A stretch of DNA of 64,000 nucleotides from an uncultured Sphingomonadaceae bacterium (GTDB lineage: Bacteria; Pseudomonadota; Alphaproteobacteria; Sphingomonadales; Sphingomonadaceae), in the NCBI GenBank assembly GCA_947488845.1, contig CANLBM010000004.1:1-64000 (forward strand), read 5' to 3'. The notes beneath the pieces are model-generated. The model ran no database searches. It had not been told where the DNA came from and saw only the letters and a program-made list of their open reading frames with translations. The translations under genes were made by a program, and so were the position numbers. Numbering within the stretch: position 1 is the stretch's first letter; every line of letters begins with the position of its first letter. Shown here piece by piece: positions 46,742 to 56,910 of this stretch.

Positions 46742-47268
46742 CGTTTTTTCGCCAGTTCGCCGCGCGGCGGGTAATTATTTTCCAGCGCATAATCGATGCC
46801 TTGCAGCAACTGGTCGAGTGGAGGCCGCGTGAACGGCATGCTCTGGATGCTGGCGAAATAGAGAGTCTGGTCGGGCTTGACCAGCAACAGCGCAGGCTCG
46901 GAGAAAATCTCGGGCTCGGGGCTATCAGGACGACCCGAGGAAATATAGAGACCGAAATCACGGGCCTGTTCTTCGCTGAGACCATAGCCGAGCAGAAGGT
47001 CATCGACTCCCCATTCATCGACCGATTTCTGGGCCCGTTCCTTGCTATCCATGCTGATCGCGACAACCGTGATTTCGCGCTCGGCAAAATCACCCAGCTT
47101 GCGCTGCAGTTCGCGTAACTGCATCTTGCAGATCGGGCAATGCACGCCGCGATAGAAGAGCAACAGGGTGAAATTATCGCCGAGCCGCTGGCTCAGTTGA
47201 AACTTGCCGCCGTCAATCAGCGGAACGGTAAAATCGGGGACGGCTTGGGTCGGAAGAATATTGGGCAT
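46738..47268 (-). CDS. peroxiredoxin (AhpC/TSA family)
   Basis: A 176-residue thioredoxin-fold antioxidant protein. The peroxidatic cysteine is in YRGVHCPICKMQL (Cys44, with Cys47 forming a CxxC pair that may serve as the resolving partner). The later TVVAISMDSKERAQKSVDEWG strand and the WGVDDLLLGYGLSEE segment fit the AhpC/TSA fold. It would reduce peroxides in the cytoplasm. It may be cotranscribed with rnr, whose stop lies 72 bases before its start. Confidence 0.88.
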   Translation of the reverse strand: MPNILPTQAVPDFTVPLIDGGKFQLSQRLGDNFTLLLFYRGVHCPICKMQLRELQRKLGDFAEREITVVAISMDSKERAQKSVDEWGVDDLLLGYGLSEEQARDFGLYISSGRPDSPEPEIFSEPALLLVKPDQTLYFASIQSMPFTRPPLDQLLQGIDYALENNYPPRGELAKKR

Positions 47269-47340
47269 GGGGGAGTTCCTTTTTCTTGTTCAATCCAGAA
47301 CCCTACCCAAGACCAATGGTTGCCCGGTGACAAACAACAA

Positions 47341-49635
47341 TTACTTTCGGCGAGCCTTGCCCATCTTGCCACGAACATTCGCGGGGCGGCCGGGTTTGCC
47401 CTTGCGGTGGGGCTTTCCCTTGCCTGCGCGAGAGGGTCCCGGACGTCCTGGCATATGATTGGCACCTTCAGCCAGTTCGAACAACAGGCTGCCGGTCGCG
47501 GCATTGGCCTCGACCAGGCGCAGTTCGATCTTCTGGCCGATATTATAGGTGGTGCCGCTGTCCATGCCGGTGAGCTGTTGCTTCGCCTCGTCATAATCGA
47601 AACGCTCGGCCCCCAGCGTGCGGACCGGTACCAGTCCGTCGCCGCCGAGATCCTCGACGGTGGCGAAAAAACCGAAATTCTGAACGCCGGTGATCCGGCA
47701 TTTGACGACTTCGCCGATCCGGCTCGCGAGATGGGCCGAGATATAGCGGTCGATGGTTTCCCATTCGGCCTTCATCGCGCGGCGTTCCAGCTTGGAGATT
47801 TTCTCTGAAATCAGCTCGAGGCGCCCGGCCTCTTCCTTGCTCAGTCCCGAATATTCCGGAATGGCGCTGTTCTCCGGTGCCGGCTGCTCGAGCTTGCAGG
47901 CACTGACCAGCGCCCGGTGCACGATCAGATCGGCATAGCGCCGGATCGGGCTGGTGAAATGGGCGTAGCTTCCCAGCGACAGGCCGAAATGGCCCATGTT
48001 GGTATGGCCGTAATAAGCCTGGGTCTGGCTGCGCAATATCTGCTCCATGACCAAAGGCAGCAGCAATTCGTCGTCGACCTGTTCGATCAGATTGTTGAAT
48101 ACCGAAGGCTTGATCACCTGCCCCATGGCGAAGCTCATGTCGAAACTCTTGAGATAATCCTTCAGCGCAATCAGCTTCTCGCGCGAGGGCGTTTCGTGCA
48201 CGCGATAGATGACCGGGGATTTTTTCGATTCCAGCATCCGCGCCGCCGCGACATTGGCGACGATCATATAATCCTCGACCACACGATGCGCGTCGAGCCG
48301 TTCGCGGATGGCGATTTCGACGATCTTGCCCTGGTCGTCCAGCACTACCCGTTTTTCGGGCAGATCGAGATTGAGCGGCTCGCGTTGGTCGCGCGCCCTG
48401 GCGAGCAGCTTCCAGCAGGCCCACAGCGGCTCGAGCGCGCTCTTCTTGAGCGGATGGTCCAGCTTGCCGTCCATCGCTGCCTGTGCGTCTTCATAGGCGA
48501 TATTGCCGGCCAGCTTGACGATCGCGCGGGTGAAGCGCGAAGCGAAGACCTGACCCCTGGCATCTATGGTGACGTGACAGACCAGAGCCGCCCGGTCGAC
48601 GCCCTGTTTGAGCGAGCAGACATCGGTCGACAAAGCTTCCGGCAGCATCGGCACAACCCGATCCGGGAAATAGACGCTGTTGCCGCGCTTATAGGCTTCG
48701 CGGTCGAGCTTGCTGCCCGAGCGGACATAATAAGAAACATCGGCAATCGCGATCAGCGCCTTATACCCGCCCTTGTTGTCGGGACTGTCATCCGGCTCGG
48801 CCCAGATCGCGTCATCATGGTCGCGGGCATCGGCCGGATCGATGGCAACAATCGGAAGGTGGCGCAGATCTTCGCGCTGCTCTTTCGAGATTGCCAGTCT
48901 GGTTGCCTGCTCGGCTTCTTCGGTCACCGTATCGGGAAAATGCAGCGGGATTTCAAATTTGTGGATGGCAATCAGGCTGAATGATTTTGCAGCGAACGGA
49001 TCGCCCAATATTTCCTTCACCCGCGCCTTGACCTCGGAGCCGCGCTTGAGCGGTTCGGCCAGCACCAGATGGCCCGGCTTGGCTTCGCCCAATTCAATAA
49101 TCGGTGTGCTGCGCCGGATTTTGCGATCCACCGGCTTCAGCCAATATTGGTCGCGCTCGTCTTTCTCGACGATACCGAGCAGCATCTCGTTGCTCTGGGC
49201 GAGCTTCTTCATCAGAAACGCAATATGGCCCTGCCCGCGTTCTTCGGTGCGAGCGAGAATCCGATCGCCGATCGCCAGCGCAGCGCGGCGGCCTTTTTCC
49301 TTGATCCTGATCTTTGGCGTGGGAGTACTCTCTTCTTCCCATTTTTCGGGAATGCCAATCGCTTCATTGCCGTCAATCTCGACGATCTTGAGCACGGTGA
49401 CCTTCGGCAGGCCGCCCACCTTATGCAAGGCCCGCCCCAGATCTCCGGCGAGCAATCCTTCCTTGGTCATGTCCTTGAGCAAAGCCTTGAGGGCAATCTT
49501 GTCCGCCCCCCGCAATCCAAAGGCTTTTGATATCTCCCGCCGTCCTGCAGGCCGCTCCGATCGCTCGATAAAATCCAGTATCTGCTGGCGAGAGGGAACC
49601 TGTTTCGGTTTGTGAGATTTTTTGGGACCTGCCAT
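47341..49635 (-). CDS. rnr: ribonuclease R
   Basis: A 764-residue 3'-5' exoribonuclease. The N-terminal helix-turn-helix region (REISKAFGLRGADKIALKALLKDM) precedes cold-shock domains, an RNB catalytic domain with VAIDPADARDHDDAIWAE (acidic metal-binding Asp cluster), SYAHFTSPIRRYADLIVHRAL and a C-terminal S1 domain (RIGEVVKCRITGVQNFGFFATV), then a basic tail. RNase R degrades structured RNA and takes part in quality control. Its ATG shares one base with the proS stop (TAATG), so the two are translationally coupled. Confidence 0.95.
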   Translation of the reverse strand: MAGPKKSHKPKQVPSRQQILDFIERSERPAGRREISKAFGLRGADKIALKALLKDMTKEGLLAGDLGRALHKVGGLPKVTVLKIVEIDGNEAIGIPEKWEEESTPTPKIRIKEKGRRAALAIGDRILARTEERGQGHIAFLMKKLAQSNEMLLGIVEKDERDQYWLKPVDRKIRRSTPIIELGEAKPGHLVLAEPLKRGSEVKARVKEILGDPFAAKSFSLIAIHKFEIPLHFPDTVTEEAEQATRLAISKEQREDLRHLPIVAIDPADARDHDDAIWAEPDDSPDNKGGYKALIAIADVSYYVRSGSKLDREAYKRGNSVYFPDRVVPMLPEALSTDVCSLKQGVDRAALVCHVTIDARGQVFASRFTRAIVKLAGNIAYEDAQAAMDGKLDHPLKKSALEPLWACWKLLARARDQREPLNLDLPEKRVVLDDQGKIVEIAIRERLDAHRVVEDYMIVANVAAARMLESKKSPVIYRVHETPSREKLIALKDYLKSFDMSFAMGQVIKPSVFNNLIEQVDDELLLPLVMEQILRSQTQAYYGHTNMGHFGLSLGSYAHFTSPIRRYADLIVHRALVSACKLEQPAPENSAIPEYSGLSKEEAGRLELISEKISKLERRAMKAEWETIDRYISAHLASRIGEVVKCRITGVQNFGFFATVEDLGGDGLVPVRTLGAERFDYDEAKQQLTGMDSGTTYNIGQKIELRLVEANAATGSLLFELAEGANHMPGRPGPSRAGKGKPHRKGKPGRPANVRGKMGKARRK

Positions 49636-51170
49636 TAATAAGCTTTACCTATGATTATTCGCTCGACCGCGGGTTTGCCCGTGAAGATGCATGTGCCATC
49701 CGCTGCGTCCGCATCAACGGGCACGTTGCGGAACGTCAGCTTCAGTTTCTTCAAACGCTCTTCTATCGACTTTAGTTCCTCGCCGGTCGCCTTGCACCAT
49801 TGCACTTCGAGCCATCCGGGATGTTTCTTTTTCGGCGCATAGAAACGTTCAACGTCCGACCAATATTCGACGCCCTTCTTGACGTTGCCATCCATCCGCT
49901 CTCTGGCTTCTGTGTGCAATGCGGTCTGGATGTCGGACAATAGCGCCGGGATTTCGGGAATGAATTCAGCTTTGGCCAGGAATTTCGTGTCGAGCTTCCC
50001 GCTGTCCTGATAAAGCGCGTCCCTGCGGATCATCGCGACCTTGTCGTCGGCCATGTCGCGCGGTCCGATTTCGAGAATGACCGGCGCGCCTTTCTTGATC
50101 CACGACCAGCGCTTGGTCTGGGTCTTGGCACCCGTGATGTCGACCTTCACCCGAACCGGCTCGTCAAACGCACGGAGCTTGGCAATGTCTTTGGCCAGCG
50201 CCTTGCAATAATCCAGCACTTCTTTATCTTCCGGCTTGTCGCGCAGCATCGGCACGATCACCACCTGATAAGGCGCAATCAGTGGCGGCACACGCATGCC
50301 GTCGTCATCGCCATGGGTCATGATGACGCCGCCGATCATCCGCGTCGATGTGCCCCAGCTGGTGGTATAGGCAAACTGGAACTCGCCTTCCTTGTCCTGA
50401 AAGCGGATATTCTGGGCCTTGCTGAAGGTCTGGCCGAGGAAGTGGCTGGTGCCGGCCTGCAAGGCCTTGCCATCCTGCATCATCGCCTCGATCGAGTAAG
50501 TCGCATCGGCGCCAGGGAAACGTTCGTTTTCCGGCTTCTCTCCGGCAATGACCGGCATCGCCAGCACATTTTCCGAAAACTCGCGATACATTTCCAGCGC
50601 GCTCAGCGTCTCTTCCATCGCCTCGGCCTTGGTGGCGTGCGCAGTATGGCCTTCCTGCCAGAGAAATTCGGTGGTCCGCAGAAACATTCTTGTGCGCATT
50701 TCCCAGCGGACGACATTGGCCCACTGGTTGATCATCACCGGAAGGTCGCGCCAGCTCTGTACCCAGCGGGCAAAGGCGGTGCCGATCACCGTTTCCGACG
50801 TCGGACGAACCACAAGCGGTTCTTCCAGCTTGGCGTCCGGATCAACGATCAGGCCGCCATCTGGGCCTTTCTTCAGGCGATGATGGGTAACGACCGCCAT
50901 TTCCTTGGCAAAACCATCGACATGCTCGGCTTCCTTGGCAAAATAGCTGAGCGGAATGAAGAGCGGGAAATAGCAGTTCTCATGCCCGGTCGCCTTGATC
51001 CGCTGGTCCATCAGATATTGCACCCGTTCCCAGATGCCATAGCCCCAGGGCCGCATGATCATGGAGCCACGCACTCCGGATTCTTCGGCCATGTCGGCTT
51101 CAGCAATGACTTGCTGGTACCATCCCGCGAAATCATCTTCGCGGGTGATTGTAAGAGCATTTTTCTTCAC
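49635..51170 (-). CDS. proS: prolyl-tRNA synthetase, archaeal/eukaryal-type
   Basis: A 511-residue class II synthetase. It has the ProRS motifs VRPTSETVIGTAFARWVQSWRDLP (motif 2 region), FLWQEGHTAHAT and MTHGDDDGMRVPPLIAPYQ, but is of the archaeal/eukaryal-like form. It lacks the large editing insertion of the ordinary bacterial enzyme and ends with the zinc-binding-like module and a C-terminal tyrosine (ERIIIGKAY). Such ProS proteins are scattered among bacteria and suggest old horizontal transfer. It charges tRNA-Pro. It lies between phaR and rnr on one strand. Confidence 0.92.
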   Translation of the reverse strand: MKKNALTITREDDFAGWYQQVIAEADMAEESGVRGSMIMRPWGYGIWERVQYLMDQRIKATGHENCYFPLFIPLSYFAKEAEHVDGFAKEMAVVTHHRLKKGPDGGLIVDPDAKLEEPLVVRPTSETVIGTAFARWVQSWRDLPVMINQWANVVRWEMRTRMFLRTTEFLWQEGHTAHATKAEAMEETLSALEMYREFSENVLAMPVIAGEKPENERFPGADATYSIEAMMQDGKALQAGTSHFLGQTFSKAQNIRFQDKEGEFQFAYTTSWGTSTRMIGGVIMTHGDDDGMRVPPLIAPYQVVIVPMLRDKPEDKEVLDYCKALAKDIAKLRAFDEPVRVKVDITGAKTQTKRWSWIKKGAPVILEIGPRDMADDKVAMIRRDALYQDSGKLDTKFLAKAEFIPEIPALLSDIQTALHTEARERMDGNVKKGVEYWSDVERFYAPKKKHPGWLEVQWCKATGEELKSIEERLKKLKLTFRNVPVDADAADGTCIFTGKPAVERIIIGKAY

Positions 51171-51203
51171 TTGGTTTTCCTGCGGATTATAGTTTTCCGA
51201 TAT

Positions 51204-51821
51204 TCAATTATCGAGCTTGTCAATCTTGGACTGGATATCGGCCAATTGCTTTTTCAGCTCCATGATCTCGGCATCTTTTGCGGATGGCTTATCTTGTGTT
51301 TCGTTTTCGCCTTCATCCCGACCATTTTGACCGAGGCTGAGCGCCTTTTCAAACACGCCGGCCAAAGGGCTTGCTTTCAGGGCATTTTCAACCGCTTCCT
51401 GAAACTGCTTCTGGTTTTTGACGGCCATCTGGCCCAAGGGATTTTTATTGAGAGCCCCTTCGACCGCTTCCTGAAACTGTTTCTGGTTCTTGCGAAAATT
51501 ATCCATCGACGCTTCCAGATAGGATGGCATCAGCGATTGCATGCTGTTGCCATACATGGAAATCAGCTGGCGCAGAAAATTGACCGGCAGCATTTGTTTG
51601 CCGCTGCTTTCCTCGTCGACAATGATCTGGGTCAGGACATTGTGGGTGATGTCATCGCCGGTCTTGGCGTCAACGACGACAAAATCTTCGTCGTTGCGCG
51701 TCATCTCGGCGAGAAAATCAAGCGTGATATAATTGGATGTCTGGGTGTTATAAAGACGGCGATTGGCGTATTTTTTTATGACTATCGGACCGTCCTGAGG
51801 TTTCTTCTTCGACTTGGTCAT
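51204..51821 (-). CDS. phaR: polyhydroxyalkanoate synthesis repressor PhaR
   Basis: A 205-residue regulator. The N-terminal DNA-binding domain IKKYANRRLYNTQTSNYITL, then DFLAEMTRNDEDFVVVDAKTG, is the PHB/PHA accumulation regulator signature. The middle has a duplicated stretch, NQKQFQEAVEGALNKNPLGQ and NQKQFQEAVENALKASPLAG, and the C-terminus is a likely coiled coil (EIMELKKQLADIQSKIDKLDN). PhaR represses phasin and PHA genes and binds PHA granules. The ATG at 51821 is chosen since the upstream frame is unconserved. Repeated TTGTGCAA motifs upstream may be its own operators. A PHA synthase gene is not in this window. Confidence 0.93.
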   Translation of the reverse strand: MTKSKKKPQDGPIVIKKYANRRLYNTQTSNYITLDFLAEMTRNDEDFVVVDAKTGDDITHNVLTQIIVDEESSGKQMLPVNFLRQLISMYGNSMQSLMPSYLEASMDNFRKNQKQFQEAVEGALNKNPLGQMAVKNQKQFQEAVENALKASPLAGVFEKALSLGQNGRDEGENETQDKPSAKDAEIMELKKQLADIQSKIDKLDN

Positions 51822-51887
51822 ATAAGCTCCCGAGGGGTTAGAAATACTGAAGGTTGTCGGGATTTCTAACCGTCCTTTAATTGGATG

Positions 51888-51972
51888 TTGCACCAGCACT
51901 AAACCTATTTGTGCAATGCCGCAACTTCTGTTGTTATACAGGGTTTTTGTGCAACATATTCACTTTGTGCAA
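51888..51972. promoter_or_regulatory. array of GTGCAA/TTGCAC motifs upstream of phaR
   Basis: The 177-base gap between phaR and alr has three exact TTGTGCAA motifs (51909-51916, 51947-51954, 51965-51972) and the inverse TTGCAC at 51888-51893. Members of the PhaR family are reported to bind TGC-containing sites at phasin and phaR promoters, so autoregulation by PhaR is a reasonable guess. The motifs are A/T-flanked and irregularly spaced (38 and 18 bases). Confidence 0.5.
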
Positions 51973-51998
51973 CTGCGTTGACCGCGTATTCTATACCG

Positions 51999-53054
51999 CT
52001 ATGTCCACTGCCGTGCCAACCGGTTGCCGAGGCCGGTAATCAGCTCATATTGCGACAGGCCGGATTGCGATGACGCGATCCCGAGATCATATTCGCAATC
52101 AACCCAGTCGCCTTCCTTGAGATGGGGCGCTTCTGTAAGATCGATTGCGATCAGGTCCATCGAGACCCGGCCCAGAACGGGCAGAACGACGCCGCCATCC
52201 GCGAACATGCCGCTATTTGAAAATCCCCGCAAATATCCGTCGGCATAGCCCATCGCCAATATAGCAACATCGTGCGATTCCGCTGCAATATATTGCGCGT
52301 TATAGCCGAGCTTGTCGCCCGCACGAAGCGAGCGGACCTGGATGATCTCGGCTTGCGGCACGGCTACCTGCTCGATAACCGCTTCCAGTTCCGGACGCTG
52401 GACACCGCCGTAAAGCGACAGACCGGGACGGGTAAGGTCAAAAGAATAATCACTGCCCAGCGCGATGCCGGCGCTATTGGCAAGACTGTTGCGCCTGGCC
52501 GGGAGAATTTCGAGCGCGGCCCTGTACTGATCGAGTTGTGCTCCATTTTGCGGCCCGTCTTCATCCGCCGACGCCAGATGGCTCATCGCGATATCGATCG
52601 CCATTCCGACAAAATGATCCGCTTCAAGATCTTCGGGATTGATTCCGAGACGGTTCATGCCGCTGTTGATCATGATGTCACAGGCTTTGCCCGTCGGCCG
52701 CCAGCGCGCAAGTTGCTCGAGACTGTTTATAACGGGCTTTGCCGGAGACTGCAGTGCGAAAGGCAGGTCGGCCTGACGGACGCCATTGAGCACGGACACC
52801 GACGCTTTACCGGCGGTCAGATATTCGATCTCCCGGGCCTCCTGCCAGTTGGCGACGAAGAAATCCGTGCATCCGGCGGCCATCAGCTTTTGCACAACGT
52901 CGCAAACGCCCAGACCGTAGGCGTTGGCCTTGACGGCTGCTCCCGCCTTCGCTTTGCCAGACATCCGGTCCAGCGCACGCCAGTTGGCCACCAGCGCATC
53001 GGAATCGAGCCTTATCTTCGCCGTCGGCGGTATGATCGGTATTTCGTCACTCAT
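51999..53054 (-). CDS. alr: alanine racemase
   Basis: A 351-residue PLP enzyme that makes D-alanine for peptidoglycan. The PLP lysine is in AVKANAYGLGV near the N-terminus; the second barrel region has the LGYNAQYIA segment with the catalytic tyrosine, MGYADGY and the C-terminal GRVSMDLIAIDLT. The ATG at 53054 is chosen since a longer reading overlaps the transporter gene. Cytoplasmic. The D,D-carboxypeptidase at 22922-24064 acts on the same D-Ala-D-Ala unit but is far away. Confidence 0.93.
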   Translation of the reverse strand: MSDEIPIIPPTAKIRLDSDALVANWRALDRMSGKAKAGAAVKANAYGLGVCDVVQKLMAAGCTDFFVANWQEAREIEYLTAGKASVSVLNGVRQADLPFALQSPAKPVINSLEQLARWRPTGKACDIMINSGMNRLGINPEDLEADHFVGMAIDIAMSHLASADEDGPQNGAQLDQYRAALEILPARRNSLANSAGIALGSDYSFDLTRPGLSLYGGVQRPELEAVIEQVAVPQAEIIQVRSLRAGDKLGYNAQYIAAESHDVAILAMGYADGYLRGFSNSGMFADGGVVLPVLGRVSMDLIAIDLTEAPHLKEGDWVDCEYDLGIASSQSGLSQYELITGLGNRLARQWT

Positions 53055-53073
53055 CAACTGGCCGATACGGCCT

Positions 53074-54711
53074 TCATGGCGCTTCGTCGAGTGCCGCTTC
53101 GGGATCATTGGGTATTCCCCACCATGCCACGACCACCCCGAATGCGACAACGACCCAGGTGTACCAGAGGCCGGCATAGATATCACCCGACCGCGCAACG
53201 ATATATCCGGCAATCAGCGGCAGAAACCCGCCCAGATAGCCCGCCCCGATATGATAGGGGATCGACATCGAACTGTAGCGGATTTTGGCCGGAAACATTT
53301 CCGACAGCAGGGCGGCAACCGATCCGTAGGTCAAGGCGCTCAGCGCTCCCAACACCAGCAGGATCGCGACGATACCCAATATGCTGACCATGTCTGGCTG
53401 CTGCTTGGCGAAATCATAGCCATATTCGGCAAGCGCATCGCGAATGCCGCTGCTCCGGGCAACTCCATCTTCCATCCATGCCGGATCGATGGGGATTGCG
53501 TTATCACCGGCCCTCAGGCTCAGTTCGCTGGCGTCGGTCAGGGTATAGGATACGCCCGCTGATGTAAGGGTTTCCAGAATCTTGCCGCAATCGCTCTGCT
53601 CTTTGCTGAACAGTTCGGCAAAGGGATCGGTGCTGCAGGCGCTGCCCTCGACCCGCACGGGGTTCGCCTCGGCCGCTTCGGTCAGCCCGGGATTGGCGAG
53701 CTGGCCCAGTCCCCAGAATGCTGGAAAGAGCAGCAACAGCGACAGCAGCGCGCCGACAATGATCGGTTTCTTGCGTCCGACCTTGTCCGACCATTTGCCG
53801 ACGACAAGATAGAAGGACATGGCAATCAGGCCGGAGACGAACAAGATGATGTCGACGGTGCGCGCCTCCATGTTCATCGGTCCGCGCAAGAAGGACATGC
53901 CGGAGAAAAAGGCAGTGTACCAGATGGTCGTAAGCACGCCGGTAATGCCGAACAGGGCGACAAAGATGCGCTTCTTGTTTCCGGGATAGGTGAAGCTTTC
54001 AACGAACGGATTACCCGCGGTTTCGCCCGCCGCTTTCATCGCCTGGAAGACCGGGCTTTCGTTGAGCTTCAGCCGCATCCATAGCGATATCACGAGGAGG
54101 AGGATCGAGAGAAGAAACGGTACCCGCCAGCCCCAGTCGTTGAACGCCTGTTCGGGAATCAGGAAGCGGCAGGCCAATATCACGCCGATCGACAGGACGA
54201 AGCCGCCGGCGACGCTGGCCTGGATATAGCTGGTATAATAGCCGCGCTTCTCGGTTGGCGCGTGCTCCGCGACATAGATTGCCGCGCCGCCATATTCGCC
54301 GCCCAGTGCGAGGCCCTGCAATATTCGCAGGAAAATCACGATCAACGGGGCGGCCAGCCCGATTGTCTCGGCGCTCGGGATCAGACCGACGCCTGCGGTG
54401 GCTATGCCCATCAGGGTGACCGTCACGAGAAACGTATATTTGCGCCCCAGCTTGTCACCGAGAAAACCGAAGAGAATGGCGCCGACCGGACGGAAGCCGA
54501 AGCCGATGGCGAAGGTCGCCCAGACCATCAGGATTTCCAGCGTCGGATTGCCGCTGGGGAAGAAGGTCGGCCCGATAATGTAGAATAAGGTGCCGTAGAT
54601 GAAGAAGTCATACCATTCGAAAATGGTCCCGGCGGAGGATGCCGCGATGACCAGACGGATTTCCTTCTGCGTCGGTTCGCGTTGTCCTGCCGCTGCTACT
54701 TCACTGGCCAT
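53074..54711 (-). CDS. MFS transporter, metabolite:H+ symporter (MHS) type, with an insertion
   Basis: A 545-residue membrane transporter. The early GTIFEWYDFFIYGTLFYI and FLGDKLGRKYTFLVTVTLMG are typical of the MHS branch, which carries dicarboxylates, proline/betaine or citrate. It is longer than the usual 430 or so residues. Between about residues 330 and 430 there is an extra, mostly hydrophilic segment with two cysteines (SACSTDPFAEL, QSDCGKIL), likely an extracytoplasmic loop, perhaps disulfide-bonded. It lies between pccA and alr on the same strand. Substrate unknown. Confidence 0.87.
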   Translation of the reverse strand: MASEVAAAGQREPTQKEIRLVIAASSAGTIFEWYDFFIYGTLFYIIGPTFFPSGNPTLEILMVWATFAIGFGFRPVGAILFGFLGDKLGRKYTFLVTVTLMGIATAGVGLIPSAETIGLAAPLIVIFLRILQGLALGGEYGGAAIYVAEHAPTEKRGYYTSYIQASVAGGFVLSIGVILACRFLIPEQAFNDWGWRVPFLLSILLLVISLWMRLKLNESPVFQAMKAAGETAGNPFVESFTYPGNKKRIFVALFGITGVLTTIWYTAFFSGMSFLRGPMNMEARTVDIILFVSGLIAMSFYLVVGKWSDKVGRKKPIIVGALLSLLLLFPAFWGLGQLANPGLTEAAEANPVRVEGSACSTDPFAELFSKEQSDCGKILETLTSAGVSYTLTDASELSLRAGDNAIPIDPAWMEDGVARSSGIRDALAEYGYDFAKQQPDMVSILGIVAILLVLGALSALTYGSVAALLSEMFPAKIRYSSMSIPYHIGAGYLGGFLPLIAGYIVARSGDIYAGLWYTWVVVAFGVVVAWWGIPNDPEAALDEAP

Positions 54712-54738
54712 ATTTTACCCTCCCCAAGGCGATCGTCC

Positions 54739-56709
<1,971 letters not shown>

Positions 56710-56910
56710 TTAGCCTGTTTTCTTTCGCAGTATTAAAAAGGTAACGACTATCCATATTGCTGAAGTCATCACGATAACAATTTCAAAAATGGATATCCCA
56801 GTGAACAGTGGCAATCCATAGGCGGTATAAGAGAGCAACCAAAGCGGTGCACAAAGTAATAGCCACGCAAAGGTGAACCATGAAAATGCGATCCACTTTG
56901 TCGCTTTCAC
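56710..56910 (-). CDS. small two-helix membrane protein of the propionate operon
   Basis: A 66-residue protein, mostly two membrane helices ([20 protein letters not shown] and [20 protein letters not shown]), ending RKKTG. It opens with a GTG that overlaps the bioB stop (GTGA), and its TAA directly precedes the pccA ATG. Such tight coupling on both sides argues for a real gene. I do not recognise a family. Possible roles such as a transport or complex helper are only guesses. Confidence 0.7.
   Translation of the reverse strand: MKATKWIAFSWFTFAWLLLCAPLWLLSYTAYGLPLFTGISIFEIVIVMTSAIWIVVTFLILRKKTG

Noticed and set aside
50313..51869. Open frame of 518 codons opposite proS and phaR
   Set aside because: It is the complement of two well-supported genes, rich in His/Arg/Leu with no family motif, as expected for antisense frames in GC-rich DNA.
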